A DNA stretch of 64,000 nucleotides from Zhihengliuella halotolerans. Lineage in GTDB: Bacteria; Actinomycetota; Actinomycetes; Actinomycetales; Micrococcaceae. Position numbers and translations under genes: made by a program. Shown piece after piece: positions 43,838 to 53,035 of this stretch. The notes under the pieces were generated by a model. That model was not told the DNA's origin, made no database searches, and saw only the letters and a list, made by a program, of their open reading frames with translations. Where the stretch lies: assembly GCF_004217565.1 (NCBI RefSeq), contig NZ_SHLA01000001.1, positions 1,550,001 through 1,614,000 of the forward strand, read 5' to 3'. The number at the start of each line of letters is the position of its first letter. The first letter of the stretch is position 1.

Positions 43838-45544
43838 TCAGACCTCGAGGACGACGGGCACGATCATCGGTCGGCGGCGCAGCCTGCGGCCCACCCACGA
43901 GCCGATCACGCGGCGGACGACCTGCTGGAGCTGATGCGTCGTGTGCGTCGGATTGTTCCGGACCGCCTCCTCGAGGGCGGCGGCGATCTTGGGCTTGATG
44001 TCTTCGAAGACGTCGTCGTCCTCGGCGACGCCGCGGACGTGGATGTCGGGGCCGGAGACAATGGTCCCGTCCTGGCGGTTGACCACGGAGATCACCGAGA
44101 CGAAGCCCTCCTCCCCCAGCATGCGGCGGTCCTTGAGGTCGTCGTCGGTCACGAGCCCCACCTGCGAGCCGTCGACGTAGACGTACCCGCACTCGACCCG
44201 GCCGACCTGCTCGGCGATGCCGTCGCGCAGGTCGACGACGGCGCCGTCCTCGGTGAGCAGCACGCGTTCGGCGGGAACGCCGGTCTGTTCGGCGAGGAGA
44301 CCGTTGGCGATGAGGTGCCGGGTCTCGCCGTGGACCGGCATGACGTTCTTGGGCCGGACGATGTTGTAGCAGTAGAGCAGTTCGCCGGCCGATGCGTGGC
44401 CGGAGACGTGCACGCGGGCGTTGCCCTTGTGGACGACCTCCGCCCCGAGCCGCATGAGCCCGTTGATGACGCGGAAGACGGCGTTCTCGTTGCCCGGGAT
44501 CAGGGACGAGGCCAGGACCACCATGTCGCCCGGGCCGACGCGGACGGCATGCTCGCCGTTGGCCATGCGCGAGAGCGCGGCCATCGGTTCCCCTTGGGAG
44601 CCCGTGGACATGAGCACGAGCCGGTCCTCGGGCACGTCGGCGATCCGTTTGAGGTCCACGAGGATGCCCTCGGGCACGTCGAGGTAGCCCAGCTTCGCGG
44701 CGATACCCATGTTCCGCACCATCGACCGCCCGACGAACGCGACCTTGCGACCGTGCGCGGCAGCGGCGTCGAGCACCTGCTGCACGCGGTGGACGTGGGA
44801 GGAGAACGAGGCGACGATGATGCGCTTCTTGGCCGAGGCGAAGTACCGGTCGAGCACGGGCCCGATTTCCTTCTCGGCGGTCGTGAAGCCCGGGACGTCG
44901 GCGTTGGTCGAGTCCGAGAGGAACAGGTCCACGCCCTCCTCGCCGAGCCGCGCGAAGGCCCGCAGGTCCGTGATGCGCCCGTCCAGCGGCAGCTGGTCCA
45001 TCTTGAAATCGCCCGTGTGCAGGACCGTCCCGGCACTCGTGCGGAGGAAGACCGCGAGCGCGTCCGGGATCGAGTGGTTGACCGCCACAAACTCGCAGTC
45101 GAAGGGGCCGAACGATGCGTTCTGCCCCTCGGCGACGACGTGCGCATTCGGTGTGATCCGGTGCTCGGCCAGCTTGGCCTCCACGAACGCGAGCGTCAGC
45201 CGGGACCCGATGACCGGGATGTCGTGCCGCAGGCGCAGCAGATACGGCACGGCCCCGATGTGGTCCTCGTGGCCGTGGGTCAGCACGAGGCCGACGACGT
45301 CGTCGAGCCGCTCGCGGATGTACGAAAAGTCCGGCAGGATCAGGTCGACGCCCGGCTGCGACTCCTCGGGGAAGAGCACACCGCAGTCGACGATGAGCAG
45401 CTTGCCGTCGAGCTCGAAGACCGTCATGTTGCGGCCGATCTCGCCGATGCCGCCGAGCGGAACAACGCGCAGGGTCCCGGCCGCGAGTGCGGGCGGTTCA
45501 TTCGTGCGCGCCTCGTCGGCGAGGGCTGCTGGGAATTCGCTCAT
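43838..45544 (-). CDS. rnj: Ribonuclease J
   Basis: A 568-residue metallo-beta-lactamase/beta-CASP RNase with 5'-3' exonuclease and endonuclease activity. The zinc motif HGHEDHIGAVPYLL lies near residue 92. VPLGGIGEIGRNM and LHTGDFKMDQLP are conserved, as is VHVSGHASAGEL in the beta-CASP region. dapA is 13 bp upstream and ftsK 72 bp downstream, the usual order. The first 25 residues are an unconserved lead. Confidence 0.95.
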   Translation of the reverse strand: MSEFPAALADEARTNEPPALAAGTLRVVPLGGIGEIGRNMTVFELDGKLLIVDCGVLFPEESQPGVDLILPDFSYIRERLDDVVGLVLTHGHEDHIGAVPYLLRLRHDIPVIGSRLTLAFVEAKLAEHRITPNAHVVAEGQNASFGPFDCEFVAVNHSIPDALAVFLRTSAGTVLHTGDFKMDQLPLDGRITDLRAFARLGEEGVDLFLSDSTNADVPGFTTAEKEIGPVLDRYFASAKKRIIVASFSSHVHRVQQVLDAAAAHGRKVAFVGRSMVRNMGIAAKLGYLDVPEGILVDLKRIADVPEDRLVLMSTGSQGEPMAALSRMANGEHAVRVGPGDMVVLASSLIPGNENAVFRVINGLMRLGAEVVHKGNARVHVSGHASAGELLYCYNIVRPKNVMPVHGETRHLIANGLLAEQTGVPAERVLLTEDGAVVDLRDGIAEQVGRVECGYVYVDGSQVGLVTDDDLKDRRMLGEEGFVSVISVVNRQDGTIVSGPDIHVRGVAEDDDVFEDIKPKIAAALEEAVRNNPTHTTHQLQQVVRRVIGSWVGRRLRRRPMIVPVVLEV

Positions 45545-45557
45545 GCGGGTCGTCCTT

Positions 45558-46475
45558 CTAGAGATCCCAGCCGGCCTCCGCGAGGTCCGCCCGGATCGGG
45601 GCGAGCTCCTCTTCCGACGCCGCGACGAGCGGCAGACGGACGGTCGGGTCCGGCAGGACGCCCTGCCAGTGCAGGATGGTCTTGGCCGCGACGACTCCCT
45701 GGACGTGCGTCATGACCGCCCGCTGCAGCGGGTCGATCTCGAAGTGCTTGGCGCGTGCGGTCTCGAGGTCGCCGGCGTGCATCGCGTCGACGAGTTCGCG
45801 GAACGTGCGGGTCGCGATGTGGGCCGTCACGGACACGACGCCGACGGCGCCGGCCGCCATGAGGGGCATCGTCAGGCCGTCGTCGCCCGAGTAGACGTGC
45901 AGGTCCGTGTTGGCGAGCACGCGGGTGGTCTCCTGGTAGTCCGCCTTGGCGTCCTTGAGAGCGACGATGTTGGGGTGCGCGGCCAGCTCGATGAGCGTCT
46001 CGGTCGCGATGGCGATACCGGCGCGCCCCGGGATGTCGTAGACCATGACGGGCAGGTCCACCGAGTCGGCGATCGTCTCGATGTGCTTGCGTACACCGGC
46101 CTGGCTCGGCTTGTTGTAGTAGGGGGCGGTCACGAGGATGCCGTCGACGCCGAGCTTCGCGGCCTCGGCCGTCAGGTGCAGCGAGTGGCGGGTGTCGTTC
46201 GTCGTCGAACCGGCGAAGACCTTGGCGCGGTCACCGACGGCGTCGACGACGCACTTGAACATGCCCAGGTTCTCTTCGTCCGTCAGGGTGGACGTCTCGC
46301 CGGTCGTGCCGGTGACGAGCAGTGCGTCGCAGCCGTCGTCGACGAGCTTGTTGGCGAGGGCGGCCGCCGCGGCGTAGTCGACCTCGCCCTCGGCGGTGAA
46401 CGGAGTCACCATGGCGACCGACAGCGTGCCGAACGGGTAATCGTACGTGGGCGTGTTCGCGACGTTCTCAGACAT
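45558..46475 (-). CDS. dapA: 4-hydroxy-tetrahydrodipicolinate synthase
   Basis: A 305-residue TIM-barrel aldolase, first committed step of the lysine/DAP branch. TTGETSTLTDEE, YNKPSQAGVRKH (with the proton-relay Tyr), and VALKDAKAD, whose Lys forms the Schiff base, are all present. ATG 46475 is chosen; a longer frame has no family similarity. Pairs with dapB and dapF elsewhere in the window. Confidence 0.96.
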   Translation of the reverse strand: MSENVANTPTYDYPFGTLSVAMVTPFTAEGEVDYAAAAALANKLVDDGCDALLVTGTTGETSTLTDEENLGMFKCVVDAVGDRAKVFAGSTTNDTRHSLHLTAEAAKLGVDGILVTAPYYNKPSQAGVRKHIETIADSVDLPVMVYDIPGRAGIAIATETLIELAAHPNIVALKDAKADYQETTRVLANTDLHVYSGDDGLTMPLMAAGAVGVVSVTAHIATRTFRELVDAMHAGDLETARAKHFEIDPLQRAVMTHVQGVVAAKTILHWQGVLPDPTVRLPLVAASEEELAPIRADLAEAGWDL

Positions 46476-46537
46476 GCCTCTTACGTTACAGGCTGGCCGC
46501 CCGCGTCGTCGCCCCGGCACACCCTAGGCTGGTGCCC

Positions 46538-47746
46538 ATGAGTCTTCTGCGCCGCACCGGCAAACCCCGCATCGCCGGGGTCGACGCGGCCCGCGGCCTC
46601 GCGCTGCTGGGCATGATGGCCACCCACATCGTGCCGCTCGCCGCGCAGGATGCTACCGGGGGTTACGCGCCCACGTGGGCGGCCGAATGGTTCGCGGGCC
46701 GCGCCTCCGCGCTCTTCGCGATACTGGCAGGCGTCGGTCTGGCCCTCGCGACCGGCGGTGCGCGCGCCACGGGCTCGCTGGCCGGCGCCCGCCGCGCCGT
46801 CGTCGTCCGAGCGGTGATCGTGGCCGGGATCGGCCTCGCGTGCGGCATGCTCGACACGAACGTCGCCGTCATCCTCACCCACTACGGCCTGCTCTTCCTG
46901 GCGGCCGTCCCGTTCCTGGGGGCCCGGCCGCGCACGCTCGCCGCATGGGCGGCGGGCTGGCTCGTGCTCTCCCCGATCGTGTTGTACGCGGCGGTGCCGT
47001 TCCTCGCCGCCCGCATCTCCCCGTACGACGTCGGCGGCTCGCCCGTCTTCACCGATCTCGCCCGCCCGGCCACTCTGGCCGCGGACCTGCTCGCGACCGG
47101 CTACTACCCCGTGATCGTCTGGGTGGGTTTCCTGCTCGTGGGCCTCTGGGCCGGGCGGCTGGACTTGTCGCGACCGCCGCTCGCGCTCGCGCTGGCCGTC
47201 GGCGGCGCGGGACTCGCCGTCGCTGCCGAAGCGGCCAGCCGGTGGCTGCTGGCGCTCCCGGGCGCCGCGTCCGCGCTCACCGCGGCGGCCGGGCTCGACG
47301 ACGCCCGGTTCGCGCTCGCTCTGGAGACGGGCTACTACTTCGGGCCCGTCGTCGAGTCGCCGTGGTGGTTCGCCCTCGCCGCGCCGCACACCTCGGCCCC
47401 GCTGGACGTCCTGCACGTCAGCGGCGCCGCGCTCGCGACGCTCGGCACCTGCCAGTTGGCGGCCCTGGGCCTGACCGCCCTGCTCGGCCGCTACGGCGAG
47501 GCGCTGCTGTGGCCGTTGGCGGGCGCGGGGTCGATCACGCTGACCCTGTACGTGGCGCATCTGATCGCCCTCAACGTGTTCAGCGACGTCACCACTGCGA
47601 TGCCCCGGCTCGAGCTCTACACGTGGTTCGCGGCGGGGTGCCTGCTCGCCGGCGTCGCGGTGCGCTTCTTCGGCGTCCGCGGCCCGCTCGAGGCGCTCGT
47701 GCACCGTGCCGCGTCGGGAGCCGGGCGGCTCGGGGTCAAGGCGTAG
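46538..47746 (+). CDS. Polytopic membrane protein of the DUF418/DUF1624 acyltransferase-like group
   Basis: A 402-residue protein with about ten membrane helices. RIAGVDAARGLALLGMMATHI at the N-terminus and SITLTLYVAHLIAL near residue 345 are the two signatures of this group, whose members resemble heparan-alpha-glucosaminide acetyltransferases. Substrate is unknown; a cell-envelope glycan modification is possible. ATG 46538 follows the divergent dapA by 62 bp. The 3' end overlaps the UvrA paralogue by 11 bp. Confidence 0.8.
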   Translation: MSLLRRTGKPRIAGVDAARGLALLGMMATHIVPLAAQDATGGYAPTWAAEWFAGRASALFAILAGVGLALATGGARATGSLAGARRAVVVRAVIVAGIGLACGMLDTNVAVILTHYGLLFLAAVPFLGARPRTLAAWAAGWLVLSPIVLYAAVPFLAARISPYDVGGSPVFTDLARPATLAADLLATGYYPVIVWVGFLLVGLWAGRLDLSRPPLALALAVGGAGLAVAAEAASRWLLALPGAASALTAAAGLDDARFALALETGYYFGPVVESPWWFALAAPHTSAPLDVLHVSGAALATLGTCQLAALGLTALLGRYGEALLWPLAGAGSITLTLYVAHLIALNVFSDVTTAMPRLELYTWFAAGCLLAGVAVRFFGVRGPLEALVHRAASGAGRLGVKA

Positions 47747-50273
47747 GCACCCCGGTGTTCGCCCGGAGCCGGCGCGCCAGGTAGGGTGCCGTCCGGCTCG
47801 CGGCGGCTTCCGCGACGGCGCACGGCGGCCCCGCCGCGACGATCGTGCCGCCCGCGTCGCCGCCGGCCGGGCCGAGGTCGATGACCCAGTCTGCGACGGC
47901 GACAACGTCCATGTCGTGCTCGACCACGACGACGGTGTCTCCGCCGTCGACGAGCCGGTGCAACTGCGCCATGAGCACCTCGACGTCGGCCGGGTGCAGG
48001 CCCGTGGTGGGCTCGTCCAGGACGTAGAGCGTGCGGCCCCGGCGCACGCGCTGCAACTCGCTGGCGAGCTTGATGCGCTGCGCTTCCCCACCCGAGAGCT
48101 CGGTGGCGGGCTGACCGAGCCGGAGGTAGCCGAGCCCGACCTGGCGCAGGGTCCGCAGGCTGCGCGCGGCGGCGGGGATGTCGGCCAGGAAATCGGCGGC
48201 GTCATCCACGGAGAGGCTGAGGACGTCGGCGATGCTGCGGCCGCGGTAGGCGACCTCGAGCGTCTCGGGTTCGAACCGCGAGCCCCCGCAGTCGGGGCAC
48301 GGGCCGTAGCTGCCCGGCAGGAAGACGAGTTCGACGGCGACGAAGCCCTCCCCCTGGCACGTCTCGCAGCGCCCGCCGGCGACGTTGAAGGAGAACCGGC
48401 CCGGCCCGAACCCGCGCGCGACGGCGTCGGGCAGCGCCGCGAACTCCTTCCGGACGGCGTCGAACAGGCCGGTGTAGGTAGCTAGGTTGGACCGCGGCGT
48501 GCGCCCGATGGGCTTCTGGTCCACGGTCACGACCCGGTCCAGCTGCTCCCCGCCACTGACCCGCGCTCCCCCGCGGGAGACCGCCTCCTGCCCCGGGGCG
48601 TGCATGTGGTCCCCGACGACGCCGGCGAGCACATCGCCGACCAGAGTCGACTTACCGGACCCGGACACGCCCGTCACGGCGGTCAGCACGCCGAGCGGGA
48701 AGGAGACGTCGAGATCGCGCAGGTTGTGGCGCGTGATGCCCGCGAGCCCGAGCCAGCCGCGCGGTTCCCGGCGCCGGACGTCGTCGTGCCCGGCCGATGC
48801 CTTCGCCCCCGGGAACAGGAACGGGCGTGTCGCCGAGGCGGTCACCTCCGCGAGACCGGCGACGGGCCCGCTGTAGAGCACCCGGCCGCCCGCCTGCCCC
48901 GCGTCGGGTCCGACGTCCACGACCCAGTCTGCGGCGCGGACGATGTCGAGGTTGTGTTCGACGACGAAGACCGAGTTCCCGGAGGACTTCAGCTCGCCCA
49001 GGAGCGCGAGCAGCGGCTCGGCGTCGGCCGGGTGCAGGCCGGCCGAGGGCTCGTCCAGCACGTAGACGACGCCGAAGAGCCCGGAGCGCAGCTGCGTGGC
49101 GATGCGCAGCCGCTGCAGCTCCCCGGGCGAGAGCGTGGTGGTGCCCCGGCCCAGCCCCAGGTAGCCCAGGCCCAGCTCCAGCAGCACGTCGACCCGTGAA
49201 CAGAGGTCCCGCGTGATGGCGACGGCGACCTCGTTGGCCTCACCCGAGCTGTGCCGCCGCGTCGCCGACTCGGGATCGGTCAGCTCGGTCGTGGGCCGCA
49301 GGACGGCGGCCAGGTCGGTCAGCGGCAGCGCGCCGAGCTGGGCGATGTTTCGCCCCGCGAAGGTCACGGCCAGCGCCGCGCGGGTGAGCCCGGTGCCGTC
49401 GCAGCCCGGGCAGGGACCGGTCCGCATGAACGACAGGGCACGTTTGCGCGCGGGCTCGCTCTTGGACTCGGCCAGAACGCGCAGGATGTGGCTGCGGGCG
49501 CTGATGAACGTGCCTTTGTAGGGCCGCGCGTTGTGTTCGCGCAGGGGGACGACGTCGACGACGGGCCGTTCCTCGGTGAGCAGGATCCACGTCCGATCGC
49601 CCTCCGGCAGCTCCCGCCAGGGCGCGTCGACGTCGTAACCCAGGTGGATCAGCATGTCCCGCAGGCTCTTGCCCTGCCACGCGCCCGGCCAGGCGGCGAT
49701 CGCGCCGTCCCGGATGCTCAGGGAATCGTCGGGCACGAGCGCTTCCACATCCACGGTGTGCGCCTCGCCCAGGCCGTGGCACGCGGGGCAGGCCCCGGCC
49801 GCGGTGTTGGGCGAGAACAGGTCCGAGTCCAGCGGCTCGGCGCCCTCGGGGTAGGTTCCGGCGCGCGAGAGGAGCATGCGCAGCGAGTTGGACAGCGCAG
49901 TGACGGTTCCGACCGTCGACCGTGCCGTCGCCGTCGACCGGCGCTGCTGCAGGGCGACGGCCGGGGGCAGCCCGCCGATGTGCTCGACCTTGGGGTTGTG
50001 CCCCTGCTGGATGAGCCGCCGCGCATACGGGGCGACGGATTCGAAGTAGCGGCGCTGGGCCTCGGCGTAGATCGTCCCGAAGGCCAGCGAGGACTTGCCC
50101 GATCCCGAGACTCCGGTGAACGCGACGACCGCGTCGCGCGGCACGTCGACATCGACGTCGTTCAGGTTGTTCTCCCGGGCGCCGCGGACGCGGACGAACC
50201 CGTCGCTCGGCGCCTCGGGGATGCCCGCCGGCGTCGCGCCGGGGCGGACGCGGGGGTGCTGCTCGCTCTGCAT
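47736..50273 (-). CDS. UvrA paralogue lacking the UvrB-binding domain
   Basis: An 845-residue tandem ABC ATPase of the UvrA family. Both Walker A sites (FTGVSGSGKSSLAF, VTGVSGSGKSTLVG), both signature motifs (LSPGELQRLRIA, LSGGEAQRIKLA) and three zinc-type cysteine clusters (CPACHGLG, CPGCDGTG, CETCQGEG with CPDCGG) are present. Canonical UvrA is about 950 residues; here the roughly 130 residues between TVGTVTALSNSLRMLLSRAG and the first cysteine cluster, which bind UvrB, are missing. This is the UvrA2/DrrC-like class linked to tolerance of intercalating drugs. Not the main NER gene. Confidence 0.88.
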   Translation of the reverse strand: MQSEQHPRVRPGATPAGIPEAPSDGFVRVRGARENNLNDVDVDVPRDAVVAFTGVSGSGKSSLAFGTIYAEAQRRYFESVAPYARRLIQQGHNPKVEHIGGLPPAVALQQRRSTATARSTVGTVTALSNSLRMLLSRAGTYPEGAEPLDSDLFSPNTAAGACPACHGLGEAHTVDVEALVPDDSLSIRDGAIAAWPGAWQGKSLRDMLIHLGYDVDAPWRELPEGDRTWILLTEERPVVDVVPLREHNARPYKGTFISARSHILRVLAESKSEPARKRALSFMRTGPCPGCDGTGLTRAALAVTFAGRNIAQLGALPLTDLAAVLRPTTELTDPESATRRHSSGEANEVAVAITRDLCSRVDVLLELGLGYLGLGRGTTTLSPGELQRLRIATQLRSGLFGVVYVLDEPSAGLHPADAEPLLALLGELKSSGNSVFVVEHNLDIVRAADWVVDVGPDAGQAGGRVLYSGPVAGLAEVTASATRPFLFPGAKASAGHDDVRRREPRGWLGLAGITRHNLRDLDVSFPLGVLTAVTGVSGSGKSTLVGDVLAGVVGDHMHAPGQEAVSRGGARVSGGEQLDRVVTVDQKPIGRTPRSNLATYTGLFDAVRKEFAALPDAVARGFGPGRFSFNVAGGRCETCQGEGFVAVELVFLPGSYGPCPDCGGSRFEPETLEVAYRGRSIADVLSLSVDDAADFLADIPAAARSLRTLRQVGLGYLRLGQPATELSGGEAQRIKLASELQRVRRGRTLYVLDEPTTGLHPADVEVLMAQLHRLVDGGDTVVVVEHDMDVVAVADWVIDLGPAGGDAGGTIVAAGPPCAVAEAAASRTAPYLARRLRANTGVPTP

Positions 50274-50340
50274 CGGCCAGACTCTACCAGCGGCCCCGGC
50301 GGCACCGCAGCGGCGGCCGGGGCCGGATTTCGCGACGCCG

Positions 50341-50793
50341 CTAGGCCCGGGGTGTCTCCTGCACGAAGCGGGCGATGGCGCGCTTCATGACCGTGCGCGC
50401 GTTGCGGCGGTCGCCGGCGGCGTCGTAGGCGAGGGCGAGTCGGTGCAGGCTGCGCCACGACTCGGGATTCGCTTCCGCCTCCACCCGGTACGCGACGAAG
50501 GCCTCGTCGGCGGCCTCCTTGACGATGCGCCCGGACGGCGTCCGGGGCAGGTCGTCCTCGGGCAGCAGCCCCTCCTTCTCGAGGATGCGCGCCATGCGCT
50601 GCGAGCGCGCACCGAAGAGCAGCTCGGTGATGAGGATCCAGACGCCGATCAGCGGGAGCACGAGCGCGGCGGCGCCGATGGCCTTGGCGATCGGCTCCTC
50701 CGCGGTCAGGAAGCGCCAGGCGCTGCCGAAGGAGGCCCAGAGGTAGAACACGAAGAGGGCGAGGATGCCCCCGACCCAGAACTTGGTTTTCAC
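50341..50793 (-). CDS. Two-helix membrane protein with a TPR-like tail
   Basis: A 150-residue protein: helices at about 5-23 and 38-58, then a cytoplasmic tail with one TPR-like helix pair (NPESWRSLHRLALAYDAAGDRRNARTVM, about 105-132). GTG 50793 gives V/M-KTKFWVGG; an ATG at 50838 would overlap dapB by 26 bp. It follows dapB by 19 bp and is probably cotranscribed. Function unknown. Confidence 0.65.
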   Translation of the reverse strand: MKTKFWVGGILALFVFYLWASFGSAWRFLTAEEPIAKAIGAAALVLPLIGVWILITELLFGARSQRMARILEKEGLLPEDDLPRTPSGRIVKEAADEAFVAYRVEAEANPESWRSLHRLALAYDAAGDRRNARTVMKRAIARFVQETPRA

Positions 50794-50812
50794 GATGTCC
50801 GCCGCCGGCCCC

Positions 50813-51571
50813 TCAGGCGCCCAGGTCCAGGTAGCCATCGAGGCCGTAGGTCAGCCCCGGGCGCTCGCCGACTTGGCGCAGTCCGAGCAGAACGCCGGGC
50901 ATGAACGAGGCCCGGTCGAACGAGTCGTGGCGCAGGGTCAGCTGCTCCCCCTCGCTGCCGAGCAGCACCTCTTGGTGTGCCACCAGGCCGCGCAGGCGGA
51001 CCGCGTGCACGCGCACGCCGTCGACGTCGGCCCCGCGGGCCCCGGCCAACGAGGTCTCGGTGGCGTCCGGGCTGGCCGGGAGGCCGGCTGCGGCGCGCTC
51101 GGCGGCGATCAGTTCGGCCGTGCGCACGGCGGTGCCCGACGGCGCATCCACCTTGTTCGGGTGGTGCAGCTCGATGATCTCGACGGACTCGAAGTACTTG
51201 GCGGCCCGCGCGGCGAACGCGCTGGCCAGCACCGAACCGAGCGCGAAGTTCGGGGCGATTAGCACGCCCGTGCCCTCCGCGCCGGCCAGCAGTTCCGTCA
51301 GGTCGGCACGGCGGGCATCGGTCCAGCCGGTGGTCCCGACAACGGCGTGCAGCCCGTTCTCGACGGCGAAGCGAACGTTGGCCTCGGTGCTGTCCGGCAC
51401 GGTCAGGTCCACGATGTGCGTGGCGCCGGCGGCGAGCACCTGCTCGAGGGGGTCGTTGCGGGTGAGGGCGGCCACGAGTTCCATGTCTTCGGCGGCCTCG
51501 ACGGCGCGCACGGCTTCGGAGCCCATGCGTCCGTTGGCGCCCAGGACGGCGACGGCGATGCTGTTGGTCAT
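50813..51571 (-). CDS. dapB: 4-hydroxy-tetrahydrodipicolinate reductase
   Basis: A 252-residue NAD(P)H enzyme of lysine/DAP synthesis. N-terminal AVLGANGRMGSEAVRAVE binds the cofactor. EIIELHHPNKVDAPSGTA holds the catalytic His-His-x-x-K-x-D-A-P-S-G-T block. It starts 9 bp after moaE and so appears to be the distal gene of the molybdenum-cofactor operon, a curious link for an essential gene. Confidence 0.96.
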   Translation of the reverse strand: MTNSIAVAVLGANGRMGSEAVRAVEAAEDMELVAALTRNDPLEQVLAAGATHIVDLTVPDSTEANVRFAVENGLHAVVGTTGWTDARRADLTELLAGAEGTGVLIAPNFALGSVLASAFAARAAKYFESVEIIELHHPNKVDAPSGTAVRTAELIAAERAAAGLPASPDATETSLAGARGADVDGVRVHAVRLRGLVAHQEVLLGSEGEQLTLRHDSFDRASFMPGVLLGLRQVGERPGLTYGLDGYLDLGA

Positions 51572-51580
51572 GCCCCTAGG

Positions 51581-52033
51581 CTATCGCTGGTCGTCGATCC
51601 CGACCCATTCGGTGTCCCCGTCGGCGAAGAACTGCTCCTTCCAGATGGGCGCCCCGTACTTGACGGCCTCCACGAGCGCGCGGCACGCCTCGAACGCCTG
51701 CCCGCGGTGGGCACTCGCGGCCGCGGCGACGAGCGCCGAGTCGCCGATCGCGAGCTCGCCGACCCGGTGCGCGACCCAGAGGCGCGTGCCCGGGTGCTCG
51801 GCCGCGACCTGCGCGGCGAGCTCGGCGATGCGCGCGTCCACGGTGGGGTGCCCGCTGTAGTTCAGGCGCGTGACGGCCCGGCCGCCGTCGTGGTTGCGCA
51901 CGATCCCGCCGAACGTGACGACGGCGCCCGTCGCCTCGGTCTCCACGGCGTCCCAGGCACTCGCCTGGTCGATGGGCTCGCTGCTCACGCCCGCGAACAC
52001 GACGACGCCGGCCTGCATGTTCTCAGTGCCCAT
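51581..52033 (-). CDS. moaE: Molybdopterin synthase catalytic subunit
   Basis: A 150-residue large subunit that moves sulfur from MoaD thiocarboxylate to precursor Z. GAVVTFGGIVRNHDGGRAV, LWVAHRVGELAIGDSAL and VKYGAPIWKEQFFADG, with the catalytic Lys, are clear. It overlaps mog by 11 bp. Its small-subunit partner moaD is divergent at 57234. Confidence 0.95.
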   Translation of the reverse strand: MGTENMQAGVVVFAGVSSEPIDQASAWDAVETEATGAVVTFGGIVRNHDGGRAVTRLNYSGHPTVDARIAELAAQVAAEHPGTRLWVAHRVGELAIGDSALVAAAASAHRGQAFEACRALVEAVKYGAPIWKEQFFADGDTEWVGIDDQR

Positions 52034-52520
52034 GGCCGCCCTCCAGCTGCTCGCAGAGGTGGTCGATCAGCGGGGCCAGCACGCTCAGCGCGTCCATGAC
52101 GCCGCGCGGGGAGCCCGGCAGGTTCACGATGAACGTCTGGCCGGCCACCCCGGCGAAGCCGCGCGAGAGCGCCGCGTACGGCGTGTGCTCGCGGCCGGCG
52201 GCGCGGATCGCCTCCATGACGCCCGGGACCTCCCGGTCCAGCAGCGGCAGCGTCATCTCCGGCGTCGCGTCGTCCGGGCTGAGGCCAGTCCCCCCGCTCG
52301 TGAAGATGACCCGCGGGCGCAGTGCCAGCAGCGCCTTGAGTCCCGAGGCGACGGGCGCGCCGTCCGGCACGACGACGGGGTTGACGACGTCGAAGCCGTG
52401 GTCGTCGAGCCAGTCGCGCAGCACGGGCCCGGTCTCGTCGTCGTAGACACCCGTGGCCGCGCGCGTGGACGCGATGAGGACGCCGGCCTTGCGCACCGGT
52501 TGCGGCTCGCACCCGCTCAT
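52023..52520 (-). CDS. mog: MogA/MoaB-type molybdopterin adenylyltransferase
   Basis: A 165-residue single-domain protein that adenylates molybdopterin before molybdate insertion. The MPT-binding signature is [15 protein letters not shown] near residue 77, and [13 protein letters not shown] is also typical. MogA and MoaB cannot be separated by eye. Start ATG 52520 overlaps moaC by 4 bp. Confidence 0.92.
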   Translation of the reverse strand: MSGCEPQPVRKAGVLIASTRAATGVYDDETGPVLRDWLDDHGFDVVNPVVVPDGAPVASGLKALLALRPRVIFTSGGTGLSPDDATPEMTLPLLDREVPGVMEAIRAAGREHTPYAALSRGFAGVAGQTFIVNLPGSPRGVMDALSVLAPLIDHLCEQLEGGHGH

Positions 52521-53035
52521 GCGGGCACCTCCCAGTCCCCGGACTTGCCGCCGGACTTGGCCAGCACGCGCGTCGATTCGATGACGGCGTGCTTGTCGAC
52601 GGCCTTGATCATGTCGTACACCGTGAGCGCGGCGACGCTCGCAGCCGTCAGCGCCTCCATCTCGACGCCGGTCACGCCGCGGGTCTTGACCATGGCCTCC
52701 ACGGCGATGACGGCGTCGTCGCCCGCGAAACCGGGGGTGAAGTCGACCGTGACCTTCGAGATCGGGAGCGGGTGGCAGAGCGGCACGAGTTCGGGTGTCT
52801 TCTTGGCGGCCATGATGCCGGCGACCCGGGCGACGGCGAGGGCGTCGCCCTTGGGCAGCGAGCCGTCCGCGAGCATCGCGACGACGTCGGCGCGGGTGCG
52901 CACGAGCGCCTGCGCCGTGGCGGCGCGGGTCGTCTCCGGCTTATCGGACACGTCGACCATGTGGGCGGTGCCGTCGGCCCGCACGTGGGTCAGGCCGGCC
53001 GGCGCCGGGTGTTGGGGGTGTGCGTCGGTGGTCAT
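52517..53035 (-). CDS. moaC: Cyclic pyranopterin monophosphate synthase
   Basis: A 172-residue enzyme making cPMP from the MoaA product. [29 protein letters not shown] and [21 protein letters not shown] (the conserved active-site helix) are present. Overlaps both neighbours by 4 bp (ATGA), a sign of coupled translation. Confidence 0.96.
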   Translation of the reverse strand: MTTDAHPQHPAPAGLTHVRADGTAHMVDVSDKPETTRAATAQALVRTRADVVAMLADGSLPKGDALAVARVAGIMAAKKTPELVPLCHPLPISKVTVDFTPGFAGDDAVIAVEAMVKTRGVTGVEMEALTAASVAALTVYDMIKAVDKHAVIESTRVLAKSGGKSGDWEVPA

